From the NCBI GenBank assembly GCA_019244185.1, contig JAFATB010000006.1, positions 124,001-188,000 of the forward strand: 64,000 nucleotides of DNA, written 5' to 3'. This DNA comes from Acidobacteriota bacterium. Lineage in GTDB: Bacteria; Acidobacteriota; Thermoanaerobaculia; Gp7-AA8. Below the pieces are notes generated by a model. The model was not told the origin of the DNA, made no database searches, and was given only the letters and a program-made list of their open reading frames with translations. A program made the position numbers and the translations under genes. Below, in pieces: positions 1 to 12,069 of this stretch (position 1 is the first letter of the stretch; every line of letters begins with the position of its first letter).

Positions 1-439
1 CGAGAAGGCGCAGAAGCTCCGCTGGACGCCGGGACAGCCGGTGCGTCTCTCGATCCGCTGGGCCAGCGACGCGCCGCACGTGCCGGTGATGCATGAAGGC
101 CGGCGCGGCATGACCGTCGACGGCCGCACGGTGACGTACGAGTACTCGAACCGCTGGGCGCTGCTCGCCGCGCTCGCCGATCTTCGCGCGCGCACCGAGG
201 ACCTGGGGCCCGTCGGCGAAGTGCCGCCGGTGACGCTCGCGCTCACGGTCGACACGAAGCCCGCGGCGACGGACGACGACGAGAAAGACAAAGAAAAGAA
301 GAACGTCGTCATCGAGCCGGCGCAGCTCTTCATGCGCATCGCGCTGCTGACGCCGGAAGGCGCGCCGCTCGACGTGCCCGACTTTCCGACGACGCCCGCG
401 CCCGCGCTGCCGACCGTGATCGCCGAGGATTTGCCATGA
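1..439 (+). CDS. tssM: TssM (IcmF) C-terminal end, partial
   Basis: This is the 3' end of a gene that begins left of the window; the reading frame is open from base 2. The translated piece matches the C-terminal part of TssM/IcmF, the inner-membrane T6SS protein that joins the baseplate to the outer-membrane lipoprotein TssJ. It has the W-x-P-G-x-P-V region followed by a conserved stretch reading VTYEYSNRWALL. The last residues are Pro/Ala-rich. The TGA stop overlaps the ATG of tssA in an ATGA junction, so the two genes are translationally coupled. The assignment rests on this C-terminal pattern and on the downstream T6SS genes. Confidence 0.8.
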   Translation, partial: EKAQKLRWTPGQPVRLSIRWASDAPHVPVMHEGRRGMTVDGRTVTYEYSNRWALLAALADLRARTEDLGPVGEVPPVTLALTVDTKPAATDDDEKDKEKKNVVIEPAQLFMRIALLTPEGAPLDVPDFPTTPAPALPTVIAEDLP

Positions 440-1518
440 CCGATACCGCGTACGACCCTGTCGCCTTCGAGCTCGCGCCGCTCGTCGAGCCGCTGCCGGG
501 CGAGAACCCCGGCGGCGTGTGGCTCCGCTTCGAGCCGTTGTACGACGAAGTGCGTCGCATGCGTGAGTCGGACGATCCGGCGTTGCCGCGCGGCGTGTGG
601 CAGCGCGAGCTCAAACGCGCCGACTGGCCGGGCATCGTCGAGAGAACAACCGAGGCGCTGGCGACGAAGTCGAAAGACCTTCAGCTCGCGGCGTGGCTCA
701 CCGAGGCGTGGCTGCATCTGCACGGCTTCCCGGGACTCGACGCCGGATTGCGCCTGCTGGCCGCGCTCTGCACCGAACTGTGGGATCACCTCTATCCGCC
801 GCTCGACGAAGGCGTCGACGCGCGCCTCGCGCCGATCTCGTGGGTCGCGGACAAGCTCGCGCTGCCGCTCAAGCAGGTGGCGATCACCGCGCCCGCGGGC
901 GAGGACGACGCGCCGTACGCGTGGGTCGACTCCGAGCTCGCGCTCTATCAGGCGAACCTCGCCAAGTCGAAGCCGGGCACGCCGCCGGAGACCGGCGTCG
1001 TCACGCATCCGAAATTTCTCGTCAGCGTGTCGATGACGCCCGCGCCGTGGTACGCGACGCTCGCCAGCGAGCTGGCCGGCGTCCTCGGCGCGCTCGAGAG
1101 TCTCGAAGGCGTGCTGATCGACCGCGCCGGTGAAGAGGCAGTGCCGAGCTTCGCGCCGCTGCGCGATCCATTGATGGCCATTCATTCGTTCGTCGCGCGC
1201 GTTCTTGCGGAACGCGTCCAGAGCGGCGAGCTGCCCGAATGGGCGGTCAGCGAGAAAGCCGCGCCGTTCGAAGCGGCGGCCGAGCTCGCCGGGCAGCCGC
1301 GCGGAGGCGGCCCGATCACCAGCCGCGCCGAAGCCTTCCAGCGTCTGCGCGAATCCGCCGAATACCTCATGCGCACCGAGCCGCACAGTCCCGTGCCGTA
1401 CCTCGTGCGCCGCGCCATCTCGTGGGAGCACATGTCACTCGCCGAGCTCCTTGAAGAACTGCTCACCAAGACCAGCGATCTCGCGGCGATCTACGCGCTG
1501 CTCGGGATCAAGAAATAG
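436..1518 (+). CDS. tssA: T6SS assembly protein TssA
   Basis: This 360-residue protein opens with the ImpA/TssA N-terminal signature: a short acidic start, then PLPGENPGG, a LRFEPLYDEVR-type helix and a GVWQRELKRADW segment. TssA caps the growing sheath and primes tail polymerisation from the baseplate in the cytoplasm. The C-terminal third (around residues 280-350) has the short conserved helices typical of small TssA proteins, with SRAEAFQRL and PHSPVPYLVRRA. The ATG overlaps the stop of tssM. A 77-base gap separates it from tssB. Confidence 0.9.
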   Translation: MTDTAYDPVAFELAPLVEPLPGENPGGVWLRFEPLYDEVRRMRESDDPALPRGVWQRELKRADWPGIVERTTEALATKSKDLQLAAWLTEAWLHLHGFPGLDAGLRLLAALCTELWDHLYPPLDEGVDARLAPISWVADKLALPLKQVAITAPAGEDDAPYAWVDSELALYQANLAKSKPGTPPETGVVTHPKFLVSVSMTPAPWYATLASELAGVLGALESLEGVLIDRAGEEAVPSFAPLRDPLMAIHSFVARVLAERVQSGELPEWAVSEKAAPFEAAAELAGQPRGGGPITSRAEAFQRLRESAEYLMRTEPHSPVPYLVRRAISWEHMSLAELLEELLTKTSDLAAIYALLGIKK

Positions 1519-1595
1519 CCGGAGGATGCCATGACCTGAACCGCGATCTGCTCCGCATCCCGCCCGTACCACAGACCTCTTGAAGGAGGAGACGA

Positions 1596-2075
1596 ATGGC
1601 TGACGACAGCACGCAAAAATGGCTCGGTCGCAACCGTCCACCGCGCGTTCAGATCACCTATGACCTCGAGACCGGCGGCGCGATTCAGAAGAAAGAGCTC
1701 CCGCTGGTGGTGGGCATCCTCGCCGATCTCGCCGGCGACGATGAAGACACCGAGAAGCTGGCCACGCTCAAGAAGCGGAAGTTCATCGAGATCGACCGCG
1801 ACAACTTCAACGACGTCCTCAAGTCGATCGGACCGAAGATCACCGTGCAGGGCAAGGCGCTGAAGTTCTCGAAGATCGACGACTTCCGTCCGGAAGCGAT
1901 CGTCAAGCAGGTCGACGAGCTCTCGCAGCTCCTCGAGGCGCGCCGCAACCTCAACGACCTGCTGGCGAAGCTCGACGGCAACGACCTGCTCAACAAGGCG
2001 CTGACCGACGTCGTGGCCAGCACCGAGAAGCGCGCCACGCTCACCAAGGCGATCGAAGGAGGCACCAATGGCTGA
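1596..2075 (+). CDS. tssB: T6SS sheath small subunit TssB (VipA)
   Basis: This 159-residue protein matches TssB/VipA/ImpB. It has an N-terminal KWLGRNRPPRVQITYDLETGGA segment, the ELPLVVGILADL strand and the FIEIDRDNFNDVL motif, and a helical C-terminus. TssB and TssC form the contractile sheath around the Hcp tube. A strong ribosome site (AAGGAGGA) sits about 6 bases before the ATG. The end overlaps tssC by 8 bases, as expected for subunits made in equal amounts. Confidence 0.95.
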   Translation: MADDSTQKWLGRNRPPRVQITYDLETGGAIQKKELPLVVGILADLAGDDEDTEKLATLKKRKFIEIDRDNFNDVLKSIGPKITVQGKALKFSKIDDFRPEAIVKQVDELSQLLEARRNLNDLLAKLDGNDLLNKALTDVVASTEKRATLTKAIEGGTNG

Positions 2076-3648
2076 TCAGGAACCGGGCGCCGAGTCCAAA
2101 CCGGCCGTGCAGGTGCTCGACGCGCCCGCGCTGCTCGAAGACATCATCAACAGCGGCAACCTCGCGCGCACGCCCCGCGAGACCGCCCTCAAGCTCCTCA
2201 ACGAGTTCGTCAAGCAGATCGTCAAGGACGACCAGATCGCCGCGGATCAGAAGCACGACGTGATCCAGAAGATCCAGCGCCAGGTCGCCGCCATCGACGA
2301 GGCCATCAGCGCCAAGGTCGACGCGATCCTGCACGACAAGAAGTTCCAGAAGCTCGAGTCCGCGTGGCGCGGCCTGCACTACCTGGTCATGAACACCGAG
2401 ACCAGCACGCGCCTCAAGCTGCGCGTCCTCTGCGTCGATCCGGTCACGATCGGCAAGGACCTCGCGCAGGCGGCCGACGTCGACCAGAGCTCGCTCTTCA
2501 AGAAAGTCTACGAAGAGGAGTACGGCACGTACGGCGGCAATCCGTTCAGCGTGCTCGTCGCCGACTACGAGTTCGGCCGCAACGCGCCCGACATCGAGTT
2601 GCTCAAGAACCTCTCGAAGGTCGCCGCCGCCGCGCACACGCCGCTCATCGCCGCGGCGTCGCCGGGCCTCTTCGACATGGAGTCGTTCACGGAGCTCGGC
2701 AACCCGCGCGATCTCGCCAAAGTGTTCGAGAGCTCCGAGCTCGCCGCGTGGCGTTCGTTCCGTGAGAGCGAGGACGCGCGCTACGTCACGCTCACGCTCC
2801 CGCGCTTCCTCATCCGCCTGCCGTACGGCGACAAGACGGTCCCCGTCGAAGGCTTCGGCATGCAGGAAGACGTCAGCAACGGCGCGGAAGTGGCCGTCGT
2901 CGTGCCGGAAGGCGCCGATGAGAAGACCGCCGACATGCTCCTCGTGCGCGCGAAGAACCGCCGCCCGAAGGTGCACGCGAAGTACCTCTGGGGCAGCTCC
3001 GCGTACGTCCTCGCGCAGCGCATCACCAACGCGTTCGCGATGTACGGCTGGTGCGCCGCCATCCGCGGTCCCGAAGGCGGCGGCATGGTGCGCAGCCTCC
3101 CGGCCTTCACGGTCGAGAGCGAAGAAGGCGACAAGACGCTGCAGTGCCCGACCGAGCTCGCGATCACCGATCGCCGCGAGAAAGAGCTCGACTCGCTCGG
3201 CTTCATCTCGCTGCTGCACTGCAAGGGCACCGACTACGCGGCGTTCTTCGGCGGGCAGACGATCCACAAGCCCCCCGTGTTCGATACCGACGCCGCGAAT
3301 GCGAACGCCGCGATCTCCTCGCGCCTGCCGTACATCCTCGCCGCGTCGCGTTTCGCGCACTACCTCAAGGTCATCTGCCGCGACAAGGTCGGCAGCTTCC
3401 AGACCAAGGACACGCTCTCGCAGTTCCTCAACCGCTGGATCATGACCTACGTCCTCGGCACCGACGACGCCGGTCAGGAGCTCAAGGCGCAGTATCCGCT
3501 GCGCGAGGCGCGCATCGACGTCGTCGATGTTCCGGGCAAGCCCGGCGCGTACCGCGCGGTCGCGTTCCTGCGTCCGCACTTCCAGCTCGAAGAGCTCACG
3601 GCGTCGATCCGCCTCGTCGCGGAACTGCCGCCGCCGGCCGCCGCCTGA
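2068..3648 (+). CDS. tssC: T6SS sheath large subunit TssC (VipB)
   Basis: The 526-residue product is a full-length TssC/VipB/ImpC sheath protein. Diagnostic segments are FQKLESAWRGLHYL, EEYGTYGGNPFSVLVADYEF, SPGLFDMESFTELGNPRDL, RFLIRLPYG and PAFTVESEEGDKTLQCPTE. The C-terminal LSQFLNRWIMTYV stretch precedes the part recognised by ClpV for sheath recycling. It overlaps tssB and is followed after 29 bases by hcp. Confidence 0.96.
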   Translation: MADQEPGAESKPAVQVLDAPALLEDIINSGNLARTPRETALKLLNEFVKQIVKDDQIAADQKHDVIQKIQRQVAAIDEAISAKVDAILHDKKFQKLESAWRGLHYLVMNTETSTRLKLRVLCVDPVTIGKDLAQAADVDQSSLFKKVYEEEYGTYGGNPFSVLVADYEFGRNAPDIELLKNLSKVAAAAHTPLIAAASPGLFDMESFTELGNPRDLAKVFESSELAAWRSFRESEDARYVTLTLPRFLIRLPYGDKTVPVEGFGMQEDVSNGAEVAVVVPEGADEKTADMLLVRAKNRRPKVHAKYLWGSSAYVLAQRITNAFAMYGWCAAIRGPEGGGMVRSLPAFTVESEEGDKTLQCPTELAITDRREKELDSLGFISLLHCKGTDYAAFFGGQTIHKPPVFDTDAANANAAISSRLPYILAASRFAHYLKVICRDKVGSFQTKDTLSQFLNRWIMTYVLGTDDAGQELKAQYPLREARIDVVDVPGKPGAYRAVAFLRPHFQLEELTASIRLVAELPPPAAA

Positions 3649-3677
3649 TGCGCGCGGTCTGAAGAAGGAGACCAACG

Positions 3678-4184
3678 ATGGCAACCAACATGTACATCAA
3701 GTTCGAAGAGCCGGCGATCGAGGCCGCGAGCACTGCCGCGGGCCACGAGAAGGAGCTCGAGGTCCTGTCGTGGAGCCATGGCTTCGCGCAGCCGACGAGC
3801 GCCACGCGCAGCACCGCCGGCGGCGGCACGGTCGAACAGGCGTCGCACCAGAACCTCAGCTTCACCAAGTACCTCGACTCGGCCACGCACGCGCTGCTCA
3901 AGTACTGCTGGAGCGGCAAGCAGATCGGCAAGGCCACGCTCACCTGCTACCGCTCCTCGGGCGCGGAAGACAACAAGCCGGTCGAGTACCTCAAGGTCGT
4001 GATGGAGCACGTGATCATCTCCAACTACAGCGTCTCCGGCGGCCCCGGCGACCTGCCGGTGGAGAACGTCGCCCTCGACTACGGCATCATCCAGTACAAC
4101 TACGTCGACCAGAAGCACGCCGACGGCTCGGCCGACGGCAACAAGCCGGCCAAGCACAACCTCGAGACCAGGAAGATCGAGTAG
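3678..4184 (+). CDS. hcp: T6SS tube protein Hcp (TssD)
   Basis: This 168-residue Hcp-family protein forms the hexameric inner tube that is pushed into target cells. Hcp features are the N-terminal MYIKFE strand, SWSHGFAQPTSAT, a HQNLSFTKYLDSATHALLK segment, and the C-terminal ENVALDYGIIQYNYV strand. A good ribosome site (GAAGGAG) precedes the ATG. Its position between tssC and tssE is usual for T6SS clusters. No C-terminal extension is present, so it is a structural rather than an evolved Hcp. Confidence 0.95.
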   Translation: MATNMYIKFEEPAIEAASTAAGHEKELEVLSWSHGFAQPTSATRSTAGGGTVEQASHQNLSFTKYLDSATHALLKYCWSGKQIGKATLTCYRSSGAEDNKPVEYLKVVMEHVIISNYSVSGGPGDLPVENVALDYGIIQYNYVDQKHADGSADGNKPAKHNLETRKIE

Positions 4185-4190
4185 TTGCTC

Positions 4191-4661
4191 ATGGCCGCAA
4201 ACGAGATCCATGTCCGCGCCCCGCTGTTCGACCGTCTGGTCGACGGCAACGCCATGGACCATGAAACACGCCCGTTGCGCACGCTCGATCGTGCGGGGCT
4301 GAAGCAGTCGGTGCGCCGGGAGCTCGAGCTCCTCTTCAACACGCGCTGCGCGCTCCCGGTGCACCACCTTCCCCCGTCCGAACGAACGGTCGCCGACTAC
4401 GGCGTGCCCGATCTCACGCTGTTCTCCGCTCGCGATCCGGCGGACCGCGCGTCGCTCGCCGACGCGCTCCGCCGCGCCGCGACGGCCTACGAGCCTCGCC
4501 TGCGCGACGTCCGCGTTGACGTCGTGCCGGCCGGCCCGAGCGAGCGCGCCGTCAGCGCCAACTTCTCGGCGCTCCTCGTCATCGAAGGCGTCCCCGAGTC
4601 GGTCTCATTCGAAGCGGTCCTGTCGGTCCGGGATGGAAAGGTCCACGTCGATGCCGGCTAA
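4191..4661 (+). CDS. tssE: T6SS baseplate protein TssE (gp25-like)
   Basis: The protein matches TssE, the gp25-like lysozyme-fold baseplate wedge protein that starts sheath assembly. It has an N-terminal APLFDRL, a RRELELLFNTRC segment, the VADYGVPDL motif and a final beta strand region. The ATG at 4191 is preferred over an in-frame TTG at 4185 that directly follows the hcp stop. The 3' end overlaps tssF by 11 bases. Product is about 156 residues, normal for the family. Confidence 0.92.
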   Translation: MAANEIHVRAPLFDRLVDGNAMDHETRPLRTLDRAGLKQSVRRELELLFNTRCALPVHHLPPSERTVADYGVPDLTLFSARDPADRASLADALRRAATAYEPRLRDVRVDVVPAGPSERAVSANFSALLVIEGVPESVSFEAVLSVRDGKVHVDAG

Positions 4662-6468
4662 CGAAGATGTGCTGCGCTGTTACCTCGAAGAGCTCTCCTA
4701 CCTCCGCCGCATGGGCGAGCGGTTCGCGCACGAACACCCGAAGATCGCGCGCCGGCTCGAGCTGCAGTCCGACGAGTGCCCCGATCCGCACGTCGAACGG
4801 TTGATCGAGTCGTTCGCGTTTCTCACCGCGCGCATCCAGAGCAATCTCGAACACGACTTCCCCGAGGTCGCGTCGGAGCTGCTCAATGTCTTGTATCCGC
4901 ATTACCTGAATCCGATTCCGTCGATGACCATCGTCCGCTTCGATCTCGATCCGGACGCGAAGCTCACCGAGCCGCAGGTCGTGCCGCGGCAGACGCAGCT
5001 CTTCACGCACACCGCGGAAGGCGCGGTGGTGCGCTTCCGCACCGCGTATCCGGTGACGCTCTGGCCGATCGAAGTCGTCGACGCCACGTTCGGCGCCGCG
5101 ACGGAGCTCGAGCTCCCCGCGCGACGCGCGCGTCCCGCATCCGTGCTGCGCCTGCGCCTCCGTTCCCGCGGCGAATCGTTCGAGCGCCTCGGCGTGGACC
5201 GGCTGCGCTTCTACCTGCACGGCGACATGGTCGTGAATCGCCTCTATCCGATGATGCTGGCGCCCACGGCCGCGAATGACCGTAAGCGCGTCGCCGTCGT
5301 GCCCGCGGAATCGCGTGACGTGCCCGACCTGCCGTATCTCTCCGTCGAACAGGTCGGCTTCGGCGACGACGAGGACGTCATCCACTACCCGCGGCAGTCG
5401 CATCCCGCGTATCGCTTGCTGCAGGAGTACTTCGCCTTCGAGGAGAAGTTCCACTTCATCGACGTCGCCGGACTGCGCGGCCGCGCGTTTGGTCAAGAGA
5501 TTGACCTTCTGTTTCTCCTCGACGGCGACCCGCGCCACCGCCTGCTCGTCTCCGCGGAAGCGTTCGAGCTCGGCTGCACGCCCGCGGTGAACCTCTTCGA
5601 GATGCGCAGCGAGCCGATTCGCATCGACCACCGCCGCACCGACTACAAGCTCACCGCCGACTATCGCCGCGAGCGCGCCATCGAGATCCATTCGATCCGC
5701 TCCGTCTCCGGCTCGTCCGACGTCAACGAGACCTCGCGCGAATACGCGCCGTTCTACAGCTACACGCACGCGATGGCCCGGCGCGCGCAGAGCGCGTTCT
5801 GGCACGCGCGGCGCGTCCCCAGCCTGCGCGACGACGCCTTCGGCAGCGAGATCTTCCTCTCGTTCCACGACAGCGACTTCGATCCCGCGAAGCCGGCCGA
5901 CGAGGTCGTGTTCGCGCACCTCCTCTGCACGAACGGCCGCCTCGCCGCGGAGCTCCCCGCGGGTTGCTCGCTGCAGACCGACGACTCGCTTCCGGTGCGC
6001 GCGATCGTCAACCTGCGCAAGCCGACGCGCCCGTTCGCGCCGCAGCATCGCGGCGAGGCGCTCTGGCGGCTCGTCTCGCATCTCTCGCTCAACTACCTCA
6101 CGCTCGAAGGCGAGGAAGCGGTCAAGGCGCTGCGCGAGATCCTGTTTCTCTACGCCACGCCCGACTCGCGCGCGCAACGCCAGCGCATCGACGGCATCAA
6201 GTCGCTCGCCGCCGAATCCGCCGTGCGGCGCATGCCCGGCGGCGCGTGGAACGGCTTCGTGCGCGGGACCAGGATCTCGCTCACCTTCGACGACTCGCTC
6301 TACGCCGGACACGCGGCGTTTCTCTTCGGCTCCGTGCTGAGCCAGTTCCTCGGGCTGCACGCATCGATCAACTCCTTCACGCAGCTGTCCGTGCTGCGCG
6401 AAGGCGACGAGCATCACGAGAAAGGAATGCAATGGCCGGCGATGGCGGGCGGCAGAGCCGTCCTCTGA
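4651..6468 (+). CDS. tssF: T6SS baseplate protein TssF
   Basis: The 605-residue product matches TssF (VasA/ImpG), the large wedge component of the T6SS baseplate. The N-terminus is typical: a YLEELSYLRRMGERFAHEHP helix, then a DPHVERLIESFAFLTARI segment and FPEVASELLNVLYPHYL. The start at 4651 removes an upstream extension that would lie inside tssE. It overlaps tssE by 11 bases and tssG by 37 bases, so the baseplate genes are coupled. Confidence 0.95.
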   Translation: MPANEDVLRCYLEELSYLRRMGERFAHEHPKIARRLELQSDECPDPHVERLIESFAFLTARIQSNLEHDFPEVASELLNVLYPHYLNPIPSMTIVRFDLDPDAKLTEPQVVPRQTQLFTHTAEGAVVRFRTAYPVTLWPIEVVDATFGAATELELPARRARPASVLRLRLRSRGESFERLGVDRLRFYLHGDMVVNRLYPMMLAPTAANDRKRVAVVPAESRDVPDLPYLSVEQVGFGDDEDVIHYPRQSHPAYRLLQEYFAFEEKFHFIDVAGLRGRAFGQEIDLLFLLDGDPRHRLLVSAEAFELGCTPAVNLFEMRSEPIRIDHRRTDYKLTADYRRERAIEIHSIRSVSGSSDVNETSREYAPFYSYTHAMARRAQSAFWHARRVPSLRDDAFGSEIFLSFHDSDFDPAKPADEVVFAHLLCTNGRLAAELPAGCSLQTDDSLPVRAIVNLRKPTRPFAPQHRGEALWRLVSHLSLNYLTLEGEEAVKALREILFLYATPDSRAQRQRIDGIKSLAAESAVRRMPGGAWNGFVRGTRISLTFDDSLYAGHAAFLFGSVLSQFLGLHASINSFTQLSVLREGDEHHEKGMQWPAMAGGRAVL

Positions 6469-7528
6469 AGCGCTCCGTGCGCGACGAGCTGTTCGACCAC
6501 GCGTCGGAGTTCTCCTTCGCGCAGGCCGTGCATCTGCTCGAGCGCATGCGCGAAGACGCCACGCCTCCGGGCGAGGGCGTGAGCCCGCGGCGCGAGCTCG
6601 CGCTCTTCCGCCACGCCGTGCGCCTCGATCGTCCCGACAGCGACATCGAAGAGCTGACGCCGGCGCTGGACGATCAGCCGCCGGTCATGACCGTCAACGT
6701 GCTCGGTCTCACCGGCACCGAGGGTCCGCTTCCGCAGCACGTCACCGAGCGCGTCGTCGAGCGCGCGTTCCGCGGCGACCGCGCGTGGCGCGACTTCCTC
6801 GACATCTTCAATCACCGCCTGATCTCGCTGCTCTATCGCGCGCGGAAGAAGTACCGGCCCGCGCTCGACGCGCGCGGCCCGCATCGCGGCCGCGTCGCGT
6901 CCGTCCTCTATGCGATCCTCGGCCTCGGCACGCCGCACCTGCGCAACCGCCTCGGCATCGACGACCGCGCGCTGCTTCCGTACGCCGGTCTCTTCGCCGA
7001 GAACACGCGCTCGACCATCGGTCTCGAGCGCATCGTCGAAGACTGCTTCGGCGTGCGCGCGACCGTCGTGCCGTTCCGCGGCCAGTGGCACACGCTCGAA
7101 GACGACGACCGCACGCACCTCGGCGTCACGGGACAGAACCAGCTCCTCGGCCGCGGCGCGGTGCTCGGGCGTTCGATCTGGGACGAGGCCGCGGGCTTCG
7201 AGCTGCGCCTCGGACCGCTCTCGCTGCCGCAGTTTCTGTCCTTCCTTCCGGGCGGACATGCATATCGTTCGCTCGCGGCCGTCGTGCGCTTTTACATCCG
7301 GGAGGAGCTCGGCTTCACCATCCGTCCGGTGCTGCGGAAAGATGCCGTTCCGCGCCTCCGCATCTCCCGCCACGGCCACGCGAGCCTCGGCCGCACGTCG
7401 TGGCTGCACCGCACGCCGCACAAGCTCGGCAACGCGCGCAAGCTCGGTCCCGCGTTGCGCCTCGGCGACAACACGCGCCTCACGCGCGACACCTCCGACG
7501 ACACGCAGGTGCGGCTGGTGGCGCGCCG

Positions 7529-7532
<4 letters not shown>
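6432..7532 (+). CDS. tssG: T6SS baseplate protein TssG
   Basis: This 366-residue protein is TssG (VasB/ImpH), which pairs with TssF in the baseplate wedge. Family marks include an SFAQAVHLLERM helix, the VLGLTGTEGPLPQHVTE motif, and FLDIFNHRLISLLYRARKKYR. The start at 6432 lies inside the end of tssF. The TGA overlaps the ATG of clpV. Confidence 0.93.
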
Positions 7533-10092
<2,560 letters not shown>

Positions 10093-10096
<4 letters not shown>

Positions 10097-10833
10097 AGCG
10101 CCGCGTGCGACTCACGATCGACCGCCGCGTCGCGCGAACCGCACTGGCCGCGCTGGCAATGCTGCACCTGCTCGTCCTGGCGTGCGGCGCGCTCGTCGCG
10201 ATGCGGCCGCGCGAACCCGAAGAGGCCACGCCGATTGCCGCGCCGCTCGTCGCCGCCACGACCGCGGTGCCGCCCTCCGCCCTCCCGCTCCCGCTGCCGC
10301 CGCTCGCGTCACAAACGCGCACCGCGCCGTTCATGCGCGCGGCATTCGACGCCCAGCCGCCCGCCGCGACGTTCTCCGCCGCGCTCGCGCGTCCGCTGTT
10401 CGTCGCGCGCCGCACGTCGACGCGCACCGCGCGCTTCGCGCCGCTCATCGACGCCGCCGCGCGCGAGCACGATCTCCCGCCGCTCCTCGTCACCGCCATC
10501 GCGCGCGTCGAATCCGACTTCGATCCATACGAGGTCTCGAACAAAGGCGCGCGCGGATTGCTGCAAGTGATGCCCGAGACCGGCGCGCGCTTCGGCGTGC
10601 ACCCGTCGCTGCTGTTCGATCCCGAGCGCAACCTCGCCGCCGGTACCGCCTACCTCGCCTGGCTCATGGACCGCTACCGCGGCAACCTCGATCTCGCCCT
10701 CGCCGCCTACAACGCCGGCGAAGGCGCTGTCGACAACTACCGCGGCATCCCGCCGTATCGCGAGACGCAGAACTACGTGCGCAAGGTGCGCGCGGAGCTG
10801 CGCAACCTCGAGTGGCGCGCGTCGGCGGAGTGA
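10093..10833 (+). CDS. Membrane-anchored lytic transglycosylase
   Basis: This 246-residue protein has one N-terminal membrane segment (about residues 15-36), a Pro/Ala-rich spacer and a C-terminal SLT (Slt70-like) domain from about residue 115. The catalytic Glu lies in ARVESDFDP and is followed by the family motifs KGARGLLQVMPETG and LDLALAAYNAGEGAV. Lytic transglycosylases cut peptidoglycan, and in T6SS clusters they probably open the cell wall for the membrane complex. It starts with GTG overlapping the clpV stop, so it is the last gene of the + strand structural operon. Confidence 0.9.
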
Positions 10834-10840
10834 CGCGTTC

Positions 10841-12037
10841 CTACGTGTACTTGCCGGTGAATCGGCGGCGCGTGGAGCGATCGAGATTGCTGATGTCGCC
10901 GTACGCGTTGGCGATCGACTGGTTCGTCTCATCGCGCAGTTGCGAGCCCCATCCGCGACGCACCGGTCCCTGATAGGCGGCATCGGCCGGCGAGTAACCG
11001 AGTCCCGCCATCACCCTCCAATGGACCCAGTCGTCGGAAGGATCTTCCGCTTCGATCGGCACCGCCATGGTCACGCCTTCGACGCGCAACTCCGCCGCGC
11101 ACGCCTTGCAGATCGGCTTGTTGACCCAGATCGTCGTGCCGGCCAACGCCTTCGCATGATGTTTGAAGAAGGCCACCATGCGCATCTCGGCGTGCCAGCC
11201 GGTGTGACGCGAGCCCGCGTCGACGTACGTGACGCCGAGCGCCGCCATCGCGTCCTGGCAGTTGCGGCAGTTGTCCTGTTCGATGAGGTAATACGCGCCG
11301 CCCGACTGCAGCAGCGCGGTCGTTCCCTGCGAGTCGCCGCCCGAGCGCGTGTCCGCGCGCAGCTGGCGTAAGCCGTCCATGCTTTTCAGATGCGCCACGG
11401 GATCGGCCGGAGCGCCGCCGACGTCATCGTTCCGGCCGCCGAGACAGTAGCTCAGTCCCCAGGCCACCGCGCCGACGGTCGCCACCGCCGCGAGTCCGAG
11501 GCCGATGGTGATCGGTTCGATCCGCTGCACGGTCGCGCCGCCGAACCTCGGCTGCACGAGCCGCGGCACGTGCGCCGCGGCTTGCTGTCCCAGCCGGTGC
11601 GCCTCCGACTCCAGCATCGGATCGTGCACGACGGCCACGCCGCTGCCGAACGGATTGCGCACGCGGGCGGCGCGCTGCTGCACCACGTGCGCGAGCTCGT
11701 GACCGAGCATCTGCTGCCCGTGACGGCTGACCGGATCATAGTGGCCGGGCGCGAAGTGAATGTTCGAGCCGCGCGTGAATGCCGTCGCGCCGATCGCCGT
11801 CGCCCCGGGACCGACGTGGATGCGCACGTCCGCGAAGGACGTGCGGAAAAACGACTCCATCTTCTGGCGCACCGCGACCGGCAGCGGTTGTCCCGTGCCG
11901 TGCGTCTGCATCGCAAGCTGCGGCGGCAGTTGCACCGACGAGCCGGTGGGCGTCGCGCGCCGCTGCAGCACCGGCGACGCGATCCGCGTGAGCCCGTTCG
12001 GAAAAGCGCCTTGAATCACGTCGCCGGAATTGTGCAT
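10841..12037 (-). CDS. DUF4157 protein with C-terminal deaminase-like toxin domain
   Basis: The predicted 398-residue protein has two parts. Residues about 50-160 form a DUF4157 (eCIS-core) domain with the zinc-protease-like motif HELAH at 113-117. A hydrophobic segment (177-197) follows, then a C-terminal domain with HAE at 282-284 and PICKAC at 308-313. That pairing (H, E and two Cys) is the zinc site and proton-shuttling Glu of the cytidine-deaminase superfamily, found in many polymorphic toxins. The ATG at 12037 is chosen because the DUF4157 gene at 14326-14943 begins with the same VIQG(A/H)FP motif. Placement beside VgrG and PAAR suggests a T6SS-delivered effector. The substrate (nucleotide, DNA or RNA) cannot be told. 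Confidence 0.75.
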   Translation of the reverse strand: MHNSGDVIQGAFPNGLTRIASPVLQRRATPTGSSVQLPPQLAMQTHGTGQPLPVAVRQKMESFFRTSFADVRIHVGPGATAIGATAFTRGSNIHFAPGHYDPVSRHGQQMLGHELAHVVQQRAARVRNPFGSGVAVVHDPMLESEAHRLGQQAAAHVPRLVQPRFGGATVQRIEPITIGLGLAAVATVGAVAWGLSYCLGGRNDDVGGAPADPVAHLKSMDGLRQLRADTRSGGDSQGTTALLQSGGAYYLIEQDNCRNCQDAMAALGVTYVDAGSRHTGWHAEMRMVAFFKHHAKALAGTTIWVNKPICKACAAELRVEGVTMAVPIEAEDPSDDWVHWRVMAGLGYSPADAAYQGPVRRGWGSQLRDETNQSIANAYGDISNLDRSTRRRFTGKYT

Positions 12038-12069
12038 GGATGCCCGGACGGAAGTATGCGCCGGCACGG

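Noticed and set aside
1519..1595. Mini-frame after a GGAGG between tssA and tssB
   Set aside because: The ATG codons there are followed by a stop after one codon. It is probably a relic of a ribosome site.
2041..3684. Long open frame on - opposite tssC
   Set aside because: tssC on + is unmistakable. In GC-rich genes the opposite frame is often open, and its protein is an Arg/Glu/Asp-rich artefact.
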